In this document: positions 1 through 5,565 of the stretch, one piece after another
Layout of the letters: the number at the start of each line of letters is the position of its first letter
Numbering within the stretch: position 1 is the first letter of the stretch
NCBI GenBank assembly: GCA_024402455.1
Contig: JAKSTS010000067.1
Location: 1-9,561, forward strand
Reading direction: 5' to 3'
Length of the DNA: 9,561 nt
Origin: Treponemataceae bacterium
GTDB lineage: Bacteria; Spirochaetota; Spirochaetia; Treponematales; Treponemataceae
Notes under the pieces: model-generated
Told to the model about the DNA's origin: nothing
The model's database searches: none
Seen by the model: only the letters and a program-made list of their open reading frames with translations
Made by a program: the position numbers and the translations under genes

Positions 1-15
1 ATTTCCTTTTAGAAC

Positions 16-50
16 GACGATACCTCGAACGCTCTGCGTCGAGGTTCGTC
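16..50. repeat. GC-rich imperfect hairpin downstream of the ATPase gene
   Basis: The arms pair GACGA (16-20), ACCTCGA (22-28) and CGC (30-32) with GCG (36-38), TCGAGGT (39-45) and TCGTC (46-50). This gives about 15 base pairs with single-base bulges at 21 and 29 and a 3-nt loop. It begins 17 nt past the stop codon of the minus-strand ATPase gene. It is far richer in GC than its surroundings. No convincing T-run follows on the minus strand; on the plus strand only ATTGTTTT follows. It may be an atypical terminator or one copy of a dispersed palindromic (REP-like) element. The structure is directly visible; the role is inference. Confidence 0.5.
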
Positions 51-67
51 ATTGTTTTAAATTTCCA

Positions 68-1303
68 TCAGTTTTTGTTCTGCAAAAAATCTTTTATATG
101 AACAATTTTTATTCCGTCTTCGTTGCCGCAAACAGAAGAATCCATTGTTACGACATATTTCGGATAGTTATCTTTTATTGCTTTTAAGTTTGCAAGTTCG
201 CGGTCTGAATTTTCCGGCAAAGTTCGGCAGATCTGGACATACAGCTTTTCATTCTGTTTTACTGCAACAAAATCAATTTCTTTTTCAGCATATTTACCAA
301 TATAAATTGAATAACCACGGCGGCGAAGTTCAAGATAAACAAGATTTTCAAGTACAGAAGCAACTGCTTTGGGAGAATACCCTAACTGACTGTATTTAAA
401 ACTTATGTCCGAAAGATAATATTTTTCCTGAGTTTTTAAAACTTCCTTTCCCTGAATATCATAGCGGTTACAGCGGTAGATTATGAAAGCTTCTTCAAGC
501 CATGTAAGGTAATTGTAGATAGTTTCTATGGCAATTGAACGATGCTGACTTTTAAAAAAGTCAAAGATTGTTTTTGCACTAAAGTTTTTCCCAAGATTTT
601 CAAGAATGAACCGGACAACCCGGTCGAACATTTCAATGTTCGAAATATTATGACGTTTGGAAATATCACGAGTTACAACAGTAGAATAAATGCCGTCTAT
701 TATCTGGTAATTTTCTTCCTGAGTATGATTTGTTTTTGCAATAAAAGGGAAGCCTCCGGATTTTAAATACAAATCAAAATAAGCTTCGTCTGATTCATTT
801 TGCAAAGTTGAAACAAATGTTTTTTTAAATTCAATGAACTCAGTAAAAGAGAGTGTATAAACAGGAATTAAAACAAACCGACCAGTAAGATAAGTTGAAA
901 TCTCAGAAGAAAGTAGTTTTGAATTGGAACCAGTAACATAAATGTCTACATTCTGGTTTTCAAAAAGAGAATTAATGCATTTTTCCCAAGTTTGAACTTC
1001 CTGAACTTCATCCAGCAGCAAATATATTTTTTGTGCCTTATTACAGGATTTTATGGCAGAAAGCAAATCTTTGTGCATGGCTTCTGCATCAAAACCTTCT
1101 TTAAATTCCATTGAAGAATAAAGCCGTTCAATTATGTTTTGCGGATTTACTCCAAGAGAGAGAAGTTCTTTTTTATAAGTTCTAAGTATTGTTGATTTTC
1201 CACATCGACGAACACCGCAAAGAATTTTTATGATATTTTCGTCTTTGAATTTTTTAAGATTTTCAATGAATACTGTTCTGTAAAGTTCTGTTTCTTCTTT
1301 CAT
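68..1303 (-). CDS. AAA_14/DUF4143 family ATPase
   Basis: The product is a 411-residue cytosolic P-loop ATPase of the widespread AAA_14 plus DUF4143 type. Visible motifs are Walker A GVRRCGKST (residues 30-38), Walker B LLLDEVQ (95-101, D98/E99) and a sensor-like TGSNS (124-128). A middle part around 205-280 looks like a winged helix. The C-terminal part has E319, EIDF (342-345) and VQI (356-358), spaced like a degenerate PD-(D/E)xK nuclease fold. Length is normal for the family. The ATG at 1303 is the first good start, but no clear Shine-Dalgarno sequence precedes it. It is a single-gene unit with no recognisable partner, and a 9-bp inverted repeat covers its promoter. The cellular role of this family is poorly defined; members are often multicopy and sit in accessory regions. 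The family call is confident and no substrate can be given. Confidence 0.9.
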   Translation of the reverse strand: MKEETELYRTVFIENLKKFKDENIIKILCGVRRCGKSTILRTYKKELLSLGVNPQNIIERLYSSMEFKEGFDAEAMHKDLLSAIKSCNKAQKIYLLLDEVQEVQTWEKCINSLFENQNVDIYVTGSNSKLLSSEISTYLTGRFVLIPVYTLSFTEFIEFKKTFVSTLQNESDEAYFDLYLKSGGFPFIAKTNHTQEENYQIIDGIYSTVVTRDISKRHNISNIEMFDRVVRFILENLGKNFSAKTIFDFFKSQHRSIAIETIYNYLTWLEEAFIIYRCNRYDIQGKEVLKTQEKYYLSDISFKYSQLGYSPKAVASVLENLVYLELRRRGYSIYIGKYAEKEIDFVAVKQNEKLYVQICRTLPENSDRELANLKAIKDNYPKYVVTMDSSVCGNEDGIKIVHIKDFLQNKN

Positions 1304-1316
1304 ATTTGAGATAATA

Positions 1317-1352
1317 ACTGAAAAACTTTATAAAAACAAGAAATTTTTCAGT
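1317..1352. repeat. Inverted repeat over the ATPase promoter (possible operator)
   Basis: ACTGAAAAA (1317-1325) and TTTTTCAGT (1344-1352) form a perfect 9-bp inverted repeat with an 18-nt gap. The arms lie on the predicted start site and on part of the -35 box, with the -10 box in the gap. That position suits a repressor operator. This is inference; the arms are partly A/T runs. Confidence 0.4.
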
Positions 1353-1355
1353 CTA
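1327..1355 (-). promoter_or_regulatory. Candidate promoter of the ATPase gene
   Basis: On the minus strand a TAGACT -35-like box (1355-1350) is separated by 17 nt from a TATAAA -10-like box (1332-1327). The predicted start of transcription lies about 15-20 nt upstream of the ATG at 1303, so the leader would be very short. The match to sigma-70 consensus is good at -10 and moderate at -35. The region is AT-rich, so chance matches are likely. Confidence 0.4.
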
Positions 1356-1453
1356 TAACTTAAAAACTTCTTGATATATATTGGAAGATGTTATTTATGC
1401 AGACATTTTTTTCTTTCAAAAAGTCTGTCCTACATTTGGCAACACCACATTTC

Positions 1454-1459
1454 TATAAT
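1454..1459 (+). promoter_or_regulatory. Candidate -10 box upstream of the tandem small ORFs
   Basis: A perfect TATAAT lies 64 nt before the first small ORF. No good -35 is present at 17 nt (TACATT, 1431-1436). A transcript from here would run through both small ORFs to the terminator at 1804-1841, giving an RNA of roughly 380 nt. Its leader would contain a short GC-GAAA-GC hairpin candidate near 1482-1490. Confidence 0.35.
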
Positions 1460-1505
1460 AAAACCATAAAGTGAGTTGCAGAGCGAAAGCAAAAAAAACT
1501 GCAGC

Positions 1506-1611
1506 TGCACAGGAGGTTTATTATGAAAATTTTTATTGATAACTATGATAGTTTTTGGGTAACTTTGCTGAGATCAATATTTCATTGCTAATGCACAGGA
1601 GGTTTTTTATG
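1506..1611 (+). repeat. Duplicated ribosome-binding-site segment (two 20-nt direct repeats)
   Basis: TGCACAGGAGGTTTATTATG (1506-1525) and TGCACAGGAGGTTTTTTATG (1592-1611) differ at one base in 20 and lie 86 nt apart. Each contains a full AGGAGG Shine-Dalgarno core 6-7 nt before an ATG. These are the strongest ribosome binding sites in the window. The sequences after the two ATGs are not clearly alike, so only the translation-initiation segment is shared. Confidence 0.8.
1523..1591 (+). CDS. Possible 22-residue small ORF with TrpG-like N-terminus
   Basis: The ORF encodes MKIFIDNYDSFWVTLLRSIF followed by HC and a TAA stop. It has a near-perfect AGGAGG site 7 nt before the ATG. Residues 5-11 (IDNYDSF) match the usual N-terminus of class-I glutamine amidotransferases such as TrpG/PabA, but nothing resembling the rest of that enzyme follows in any frame. 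It could be a decayed trpG start, a leader peptide, or a genuine micropeptide that resembles it by chance. The stop codon overlaps the second copy of the repeated ribosome-binding segment, so translation of the next ORF may be coupled. Expression is not demonstrated; support is the ribosome binding site and the repeat. Confidence 0.35.
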   Translation: MKIFIDNYDSFWVTLLRSIFHC

Positions 1612-1728
1612 TTATATGCTATTAACTTTATTTTTGAGATTTTTCATGTTGAAAATTGCGGCATTATCACTTGTGGGCTTCCTTTTATTTTTTTTGTGAT
1701 TAAGACCAACAAACCTGCCACAGGGTAG
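1609..1728 (+). CDS. Possible 39-residue hydrophobic small ORF
   Basis: A second small ORF with an AGGAGG site 7 nt before ATG, 17 nt downstream of the first. It starts MLYAINFIFEIF, and residues about 18-31 (GIITCGLPFIFFVI) could form a short membrane segment. The tail is basic and polar (KTNKPATG) and the stop is TAG. I do not recognise it. A short hydrophobic peptide with a strong binding site followed by stable hairpins recalls type I toxins, but no antisense antitoxin is established and that label would be speculation. Confidence 0.3.
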   Translation: MLYAINFIFEIFHVENCGIITCGLPFIFFVIKTNKPATG

Positions 1729-1760
1729 AAATTTTGTTATTCTTAATAAATTGCATTCGG

Positions 1761-1790
1761 GAATAATACTTTTGTAAACAAGTATTATTC
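1761..1790. repeat. AT-rich 11-bp perfect inverted repeat
   Basis: GAATAATACTT (1761-1771) and AAGTATTATTC (1780-1790) form a perfect stem with an 8-nt loop. There is no T-run directly after it, so it is not a standard terminator by itself. It lies 13 nt before the terminator at 1804-1841, making a double-hairpin end for the small-ORF transcript. Confidence 0.6.
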
Positions 1791-1803
1791 ATTCCGCATT
1801 AAT

Positions 1804-1841
1804 AAAAAAGAGATTGTTCATTTTAGGGCAATCTCTTTTTT
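1804..1841. terminator. Bidirectional rho-independent terminator
   Basis: AAAAAAGAGATTG (1804-1816) and CAATCTCTTTTTT (1829-1841) form a 13-bp stem with a 12-nt loop and T-runs on both strands. On the plus strand it would end the transcript carrying the two small ORFs. Confidence 0.75.
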
Positions 1842-1947
1842 ATCATCGAATGATATTTATAATAATATCGTTGTAATTTCCCCAGCTCCATTAACAGTAA
1901 AATCTGACCTTTTTATGTACGCGTATAAAATTCTGTTCATCTGTAAA
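1842..1947. other. Non-coding remainder of the 1304-1987 intergenic region
   Basis: No ORF with a ribosome binding site was seen here. One weak 9-bp AT-rich stem with a G-T pair is present (1849-1857 with 1864-1872). Left of the small ORFs, 1360-1450 also lacks genes; it has an imperfect CAGAC/GTCTG hairpin (1400-1404 with 1423-1427). Confidence 0.5.
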
Positions 1948-1976
1948 AAAAGCTACCCGGCATTTGGGTAGCTTTT
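1948..1976 (-). terminator. Rho-independent terminator of cheX
   Basis: AAAAGCTACCC (1948-1958) and GGGTAGCTTTT (1966-1976) form a perfect 11-bp stem with a 7-nt loop. On the minus strand it is followed by a run of seven T (1951-1945 side), and it begins 11 nt past the cheX stop codon. It could also work weakly on the plus strand. Confidence 0.9.
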
Positions 1977-1987
1977 GGTTGAATTGC

Positions 1988-2449
1988 TTATTTAAAGCAG
2001 ACGTCTACTTCGTAAGCGCCGTATTTTGTAACAAATGGAATGGCGATTACAGGATAATTTTTCGGCCACGAAATCGAATGGTTTCTGCCGGAAATTGTTA
2101 CTGGCGGCGAAACCGTCAAATTCATGGCAGAAAGTTCAGAAATTGCATTTCCGGAAACAACGTTTGTGAATTCGGCAACCAGTTGTTTTGCCATTTCTTC
2201 TTTTTCTTCGTCTTTTATATCGCCCATGCCGGAAAGCTCAAGCATTTTATATGCAAGAGTTCGTCCAAGCCTGAATGCAACAATTCCGTTGCAGTCTCCT
2301 GTTATGCCCAGTAAACCTGAAATTTCCCATTGATGACCCATGCTGACATCCAGCAGGAAAGGTTCTTTGTTTGTTGAACCAAGGTTGAACATCGTTTCAA
2401 ATACTGACAGTCCGGCTGACAAAAATGGATTGATAATTTTAACATTCAT
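1988..2449 (-). CDS. cheX: CheX-like chemotaxis protein (CheY-P phosphatase family)
   Basis: The 153-residue cytosolic protein matches the CheX family, which removes phosphate from the response regulator CheY-P to end the flagellar-motor signal. The diagnostic helix is VAEFTNVVSGNAISEL (91-106), containing the catalytic ExxN pair E93 and N96 followed by the GNA turn. An N-terminal stretch NPFLSAGLSVFETM and the strand GLLGITGDCNGIVAF (45-59) also fit the family. Length is normal. The ATG at 2449 has a GGGG-type ribosome binding site 6-7 nt upstream. It stands alone between its own promoter and terminator, not next to cheA, cheY or cheW. The family call is firm; which CheY it serves is unknown. 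A related single-domain CheX-like regulator without phosphatase activity is possible, but both catalytic residues are kept. Confidence 0.9.
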   Translation of the reverse strand: MNVKIINPFLSAGLSVFETMFNLGSTNKEPFLLDVSMGHQWEISGLLGITGDCNGIVAFRLGRTLAYKMLELSGMGDIKDEEKEEMAKQLVAEFTNVVSGNAISELSAMNLTVSPPVTISGRNHSISWPKNYPVIAIPFVTKYGAYEVDVCFK

Positions 2450-2475
2450 AAAGAACCCCTTAATTTATGCTTTCT

Positions 2476-2505
2476 ATTATACCATATTTTTTAATAACCG
2501 GTAAA
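2476..2505 (-). promoter_or_regulatory. Extended -10 promoter of cheX
   Basis: On the minus strand, TTTACC (2505-2500) is followed after 18 nt by TATAAT (2481-2476), which has the TGG extension of an extended -10 promoter directly before it. The predicted transcript starts near 2469, giving a leader of about 20 nt that contains the ribosome binding site. Confidence 0.6.
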
Positions 2506-2563
2506 AAAAATATCTAAAATCTTTAAGGAGAAAATGAAGCTTTCAAAAAAATTAAGGTTGAAA

Positions 2564-2598
2564 AAAGCAGTTTTACAGTCTTTTAAGGCTGTTTTTGT
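2564..2598 (-). terminator. Possible terminator after the methyltransferase gene
   Basis: An 8-bp hairpin with a T-G pair lies at ACAG...CTGT (2576-2593), overlapping the stop codon. A wider alternative pairs AAAAA-CAG near 2565-2572 with CTGTTTTT near 2590-2597, which on the minus strand ends in six T. The structure is imperfect and coding sequence is involved, so the call is tentative. Confidence 0.35.
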
Positions 2599-3557
2599 TT
2601 ATTGCCTTTGTGCAGCCATGTAAGTTCGTGCTTATTATAATTAAGGTGAATTACTTTGCTATCTGGAATTTCATTGAATGCACGGATTATGTTCCAGTTT
2701 GTTTCACCTTGCATTTTTATGGTACAGATCATGTTTGGAACTTTCGGCCTTGAAGTCCACATTTTGACCCATTCCAAAAGCCGCTCCGGATAGCAGATAA
2801 CGTCCGAAAACACCCAGTCAACAGGTTCAATGTCTTCGCATTTCAGTGTAAAAGCGTCGTGGGCAAGAAATTTTACTTTTGGATCTGCCATAAGCTTGTC
2901 AACAAGCGGGCTTCTGTCAACAGCAAAAACTGAACAGCCAAGTTGAACAAGCACGTATGTCCAGCCTCCGGGGCATGCACCTGCTTCAAAGCAATGATGG
3001 CCTTTTTGTGGAAAATCGCCAAAAAAAGTCTGAAAATGCACCAGAGATTCTTGAATTTTCAGATAGGCTCTGCTTGGCGGGTTTTCATGGTCTTCTACAA
3101 ACTGAATGCGTCCGCATGGCAAAAAGCTTGAAGTTTTTGCAGAGGCAATTATTTCGTGTTCATTTATAAGAGTCCATGCGCCCATTGGAGTCTGCGGCAC
3201 GCTGTATGGAAATGTCCGTGGTTTAAGGTTTATATATGGAAGTTTTTCTTGAATTAGTGCGGCACGTCTGAAAAGTGTAAATTGATAAGGTGCCCAGTTA
3301 CGCTGAATCTGCTTTAATGAAGCTGCTGCTTCTGAAACGGAATTAAAAGAAACTGTAAAAGGTTCAAAATAAATTGTACTGCACCAGTAAGGATGAATGT
3401 TTTTTGACGGTGCATTTTTCCAGTAAATCAAATCACCGTAAAGTACTAAATCGCTGTTGCTTGCGCCAAAGCATCCGCAGAGTTCTTCAATGAGCCATGA
3501 ACATTTTTCTTCGAATGCAAGAAATGCACAGCCTTGCAGCGGCTTGGTTACAGGCAT
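2583..3557 (-). CDS. RlmM-like 2'-O-ribose rRNA methyltransferase
   Basis: The 324-residue protein is a SAM-dependent methyltransferase of the FtsJ/RrmJ fold, and its motif wording is closest to RlmM, which methylates the 2'-hydroxyl of a cytidine in 23S rRNA. The SAM-binding motif is EAGACPGGWTYVLVQLG (191-207), followed by AVDRSP (212-217). The K-D-K-E catalytic tetrad of this class can be placed at K167 (in SRAYLKIQE), D252 (in VFSDV), K281 (in CTIKMQ) and E311 (in KHELTW). Residues 1-150 form a separate N-terminal part, expected to bind RNA. The protein is about 40 residues shorter than Escherichia coli RlmM (about 366). The ATG at 3557 lies inside the end of the PilZ gene (10-bp overlap), so the two are co-transcribed and probably translationally coupled. 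Methyltransferase class is confident; the exact rRNA target is inferred. Confidence 0.82.
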   Translation of the reverse strand: MPVTKPLQGCAFLAFEEKCSWLIEELCGCFGASNSDLVLYGDLIYWKNAPSKNIHPYWCSTIYFEPFTVSFNSVSEAAASLKQIQRNWAPYQFTLFRRAALIQEKLPYINLKPRTFPYSVPQTPMGAWTLINEHEIIASAKTSSFLPCGRIQFVEDHENPPSRAYLKIQESLVHFQTFFGDFPQKGHHCFEAGACPGGWTYVLVQLGCSVFAVDRSPLVDKLMADPKVKFLAHDAFTLKCEDIEPVDWVFSDVICYPERLLEWVKMWTSRPKVPNMICTIKMQGETNWNIIRAFNEIPDSKVIHLNYNKHELTWLHKGNKQKQP

Positions 3558-3922
3558 AGTTCTTTTAAGAGGAGTTCGTCAGAATCGAGGGAGGCCTGGT
3601 GAAGGACATTAAGATAGCTTGAGAGGCGGCGTGTGTCTGAAGCGCCTATGATTGAAAAACCCGCTTCATTGTTGTCTTCTGCTTCTTCTGTCCAGACTGG
3701 TCTGACTGTAAGAGAAAATGGTTTTAACCCTTGCCTGCATGAAGGCTGAATATTGAGTTCACATTCATTTTCTTCGTTAATTTCTACAGGAACTGGAAAC
3801 TTTACACGGCAACCTGTTTTGCTTATATCAAGCAGCATGCCTGGCAAAACGCACAGCTCTGGTGCGTCTATTCTTGCATAGTCTTTGTAACGCCCGTCGT
3901 TCCTTTTTTCTTTCAAATTCAC
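3548..3922 (-). CDS. PilZ-domain protein (likely c-di-GMP receptor)
   Basis: A small cytosolic protein with the two PilZ signatures that bind cyclic di-GMP: RxxxR (RNDGR) near the N-terminus and DxSxxG (DISKTG) about 25 residues later. A beta-rich stretch follows with VRPVW and GFSIIG, typical of the PilZ barrel. The start is uncertain. There is no ATG before the RxxxR motif. A GTG at 3922 gives 124 residues (R7, R11, D32, S34, G37). A TTG at 4003 gives 151 residues but would put the 3962-4007 inverted repeat inside the coding region. I prefer GTG; neither has a good ribosome binding site. The gene overlaps the downstream methyltransferase by 10 bp and is divergent from an HD-GYP gene, which fits c-di-GMP signalling. 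Confidence 0.8.
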   Translation of the reverse strand: MNLKEKRNDGRYKDYARIDAPELCVLPGMLLDISKTGCRVKFPVPVEINEENECELNIQPSCRQGLKPFSLTVRPVWTEEAEDNNEAGFSIIGASDTRRLSSYLNVLHQASLDSDELLLKELCL

Positions 3923-3961
3923 GTAATTAGACTGTCTTTTTTTTTGATTAATGTCAACACG

Positions 3962-4007
3962 AAAATTGCCGATAAAATTGCAATTTTGCAAAGTTATCGG
4001 CAATTTT
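3962..4007. repeat. Perfect 14-bp inverted repeat between the PilZ and HD-GYP genes
   Basis: AAAATTGCCGATAA (3962-3975) and TTATCGGCAATTTT (3994-4007) are exact reverse complements with an 18-nt gap. The gap itself holds two copies of the palindrome TTGCAA (3978-3983 and 3986-3991). It lies upstream of both divergent genes, with a perfect TTGACA on the minus strand at 3957-3952 next to it. It could be an operator for a dimeric regulator, a 5'-leader hairpin, or a weak two-way terminator; the symmetry is direct observation and the role is inference. Confidence 0.75.
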
Positions 4008-4042
4008 GCTGAAGTTTTACAATTTTAAAAGAAAATCTGGTG

Positions 4043-4048
4043 TATAAT
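4043..4048 (+). promoter_or_regulatory. Candidate -10 box for the HD-GYP gene
   Basis: A perfect TATAAT lies 108 nt before the HD-GYP start. No good -35 is present at normal spacing. The leader would contain a weak hairpin, GTTTAT (4062-4067) with ATAAAC (4072-4077), followed by six T. This could be a weak attenuator but is mostly A/T. Ribosome binding site AAGAG at 4147-4151 is modest. Confidence 0.4.
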
Positions 4049-4156
4049 CATAATATTATTTGTTTATGTATATAAACTTTTTTGTTCGTTTTATGCAAAA
4101 AAACTTATATAACTTATGTAATTGTACTGTAGTTCATGTTGCTATAAAGAGTTGCT

Positions 4157-5401
4157 ATGTCAAATGCTGAAGTTGATGCAATAGAAAAACTTTTTTTGGA
4201 TAGCCATACAGAAAAAATGAATATGCTTGTTGTAAGAGTATATTCCGTAACCTGTCTGGTTCCTGCCCTTATTTTATGCGGCTGTTTGCTGGGACTTTAT
4301 AATTATTCTCCGTTAAAAGCTTTGGCTTCTCTTTTGCTGTCTTTAATTCTGCTTTTTGCGTTGAAGTTTTATTACAAAAAAAAGCCAAAATCGCAGTATT
4401 TTAAATATTTTGCAGCGATTACAATTCAAAGCATTGTTTTTTCACTTTCTTTAGATCCAAATTTGAAAATTACAGTTTCTTATTCTGTAATGCCGCTTAT
4501 TACTTTTCTTTATTTTGACCCGAAGTTTTCGTTTTGGGCATGCATTATCAGTTTTATAAGTGCATTTACTGCCTGGTTTTTGATAAGTGACGAAACGATT
4601 GAATTTTTCTCTCTTGGCGTAACAAAAAAGTTTTATTTAATTTCTTCTGGTTCTGCACTGCTGCTTGAATTTGGTGCAATGACAACCCTGTTGTGCATTT
4701 CTTCGATGCAGACGTATAGATTTAAAAAGTCGCTTATTGCGCATAACATAAAAAGGCGCGACATGCAGACAAGAGTTTTATACAGTTTTGCAGATTTGAT
4801 TGAACTGCGCGACGGTACGACAGGCGAACATGTAAAACGCACAAGTGCAATTGTGTCGCACATGGTTACTTACATGATTCAGAATAAAATTTACACAGAC
4901 ATCATTTCGCTTTCAGATTTGCATTATGTTATACTTGCAGCACCTCTGCACGACATTGGAAAAATGAACGTGCCGGATTACATTCTTTCAAAACCCGGAA
5001 AATTAACGGACGAAGAATATGAAATAATAAAAAAACATCCTGTTGAAAGCGAACGCATCATAAAACGCACGCTGAAGAATGTAGAAGATGACAAATTTGT
5101 AAACATTGCTTCTGATGTCTGTCTTTATCATCATGAAAAATGGGACGGAACTGGTTATCCTGAACAGCTGAAAGGTGAAGAAATTCCGATTTCTGCAAGA
5201 ATTATGGCAATTGCAGATGTTTTTGATGCATTATGCAGCAAAAGACCGTATAAAAAGGCTTTTTCTATTGATGAGGCTTTTAAAATCTTAAAAGAATCAA
5301 GGGGCAGTCATTTTGATCCAACGTTGGTTGATATTATGTTTGAACTGCGGTCTTATCTTGAAGTAATCTATGAATTAGATGATGTGGTTGAAGAAATCTA
5401 A
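4157..5401 (+). CDS. Membrane-anchored HD-GYP protein (likely c-di-GMP phosphodiesterase)
   Basis: The 414-residue protein has about six membrane segments in residues 27-180 (for example 27-47, 53-70, 82-98, 124-143, 158-180) and a cytosolic HD-GYP domain from about 205 to 400. HD-GYP enzymes hydrolyse cyclic di-GMP to pGpG or GMP using a metal centre. The signature residues are present: H225 (GEHVKRTS), H265-D266 followed by GK (LHDIGKMNVPD), H294, H325-H326, D330 with GTGYP (331-335, the GYP motif), and D354 (ADVFDAL). The membrane region is an undefined sensor rather than a named domain. The ATG at 4157 has only a modest AAGAG site 5 nt upstream. It is divergent from the PilZ gene, a plausible partner that would sense the same nucleotide. 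All catalytic residues look intact, so activity is likely. Confidence 0.92.
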   Translation: MSNAEVDAIEKLFLDSHTEKMNMLVVRVYSVTCLVPALILCGCLLGLYNYSPLKALASLLLSLILLFALKFYYKKKPKSQYFKYFAAITIQSIVFSLSLDPNLKITVSYSVMPLITFLYFDPKFSFWACIISFISAFTAWFLISDETIEFFSLGVTKKFYLISSGSALLLEFGAMTTLLCISSMQTYRFKKSLIAHNIKRRDMQTRVLYSFADLIELRDGTTGEHVKRTSAIVSHMVTYMIQNKIYTDIISLSDLHYVILAAPLHDIGKMNVPDYILSKPGKLTDEEYEIIKKHPVESERIIKRTLKNVEDDKFVNIASDVCLYHHEKWDGTGYPEQLKGEEIPISARIMAIADVFDALCSKRPYKKAFSIDEAFKILKESRGSHFDPTLVDIMFELRSYLEVIYELDDVVEEI

Positions 5402-5448
5402 AAATTCTGTATATATAAGAATACTCTGATTATAAAACAAAAATGATA

Positions 5449-5565
5449 TATAATCCAAAACACGGCTCTGTGCGCACGTCGCTGCAATTTTCTTTTGGCG
5501 GAATTCTGTGCAGGCACTTAAAAACATCTGTCCAGTGAATGAAATTAAGCGAGAGGTTTGTTTAA
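5449..5565 (+). promoter_or_regulatory. Promoter and structured leader of the NusG-II/Gx operon
   Basis: A perfect TATAAT (5449-5454) predicts a start near 5461 and a leader of about 105 nt. The leader is more GC-rich than its surroundings and has several complementary pieces: CTGCA (5482-5486) with TGCAG (5509-5513), AATT with AATT inside it, the palindrome GTGCGCAC (5470-5477), and GTGC with GCAC (5514-5517). No FMN-riboswitch core was recognised. Ribosome binding site GAGAGG (5551-5556) lies 9 nt before the TTG start. The -35 is poor, so the promoter is tentative. Confidence 0.4.

Noticed and set aside
1523..1591. Functional trpG/pabA gene
   Set aside because: Only about ten residues resemble the family; the catalytic Cys-His-Glu parts are missing in all frames.
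1964..2333. Two plus-strand ORFs antisense to cheX
   Set aside because: They have no ribosome binding site or family motifs and lie over an intact cheX, part of one overlapping its terminator.
2943..3169. Plus-strand ORFs inside the methyltransferase gene
   Set aside because: They are antisense to the conserved SAM-binding region and have no independent support.
3923..4003. 27-residue N-terminal extension of the PilZ protein from a TTG at 4003
   Set aside because: It lacks a ribosome binding site, would place the perfect inverted repeat in the coding region, and adds no domain. It is not fully excluded because the GTG at 3922 is also weakly supported.
4062..4083. Attenuator hairpin in the HD-GYP leader
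   Set aside because: The stem is 6 bp with a single G-C pair, likely chance in such AT-rich DNA; mentioned only under the promoter entry.
5461..5565. FMN riboswitch upstream of the flavin-related operon
   Set aside because: The conserved FMN-riboswitch core sequences are not visible.
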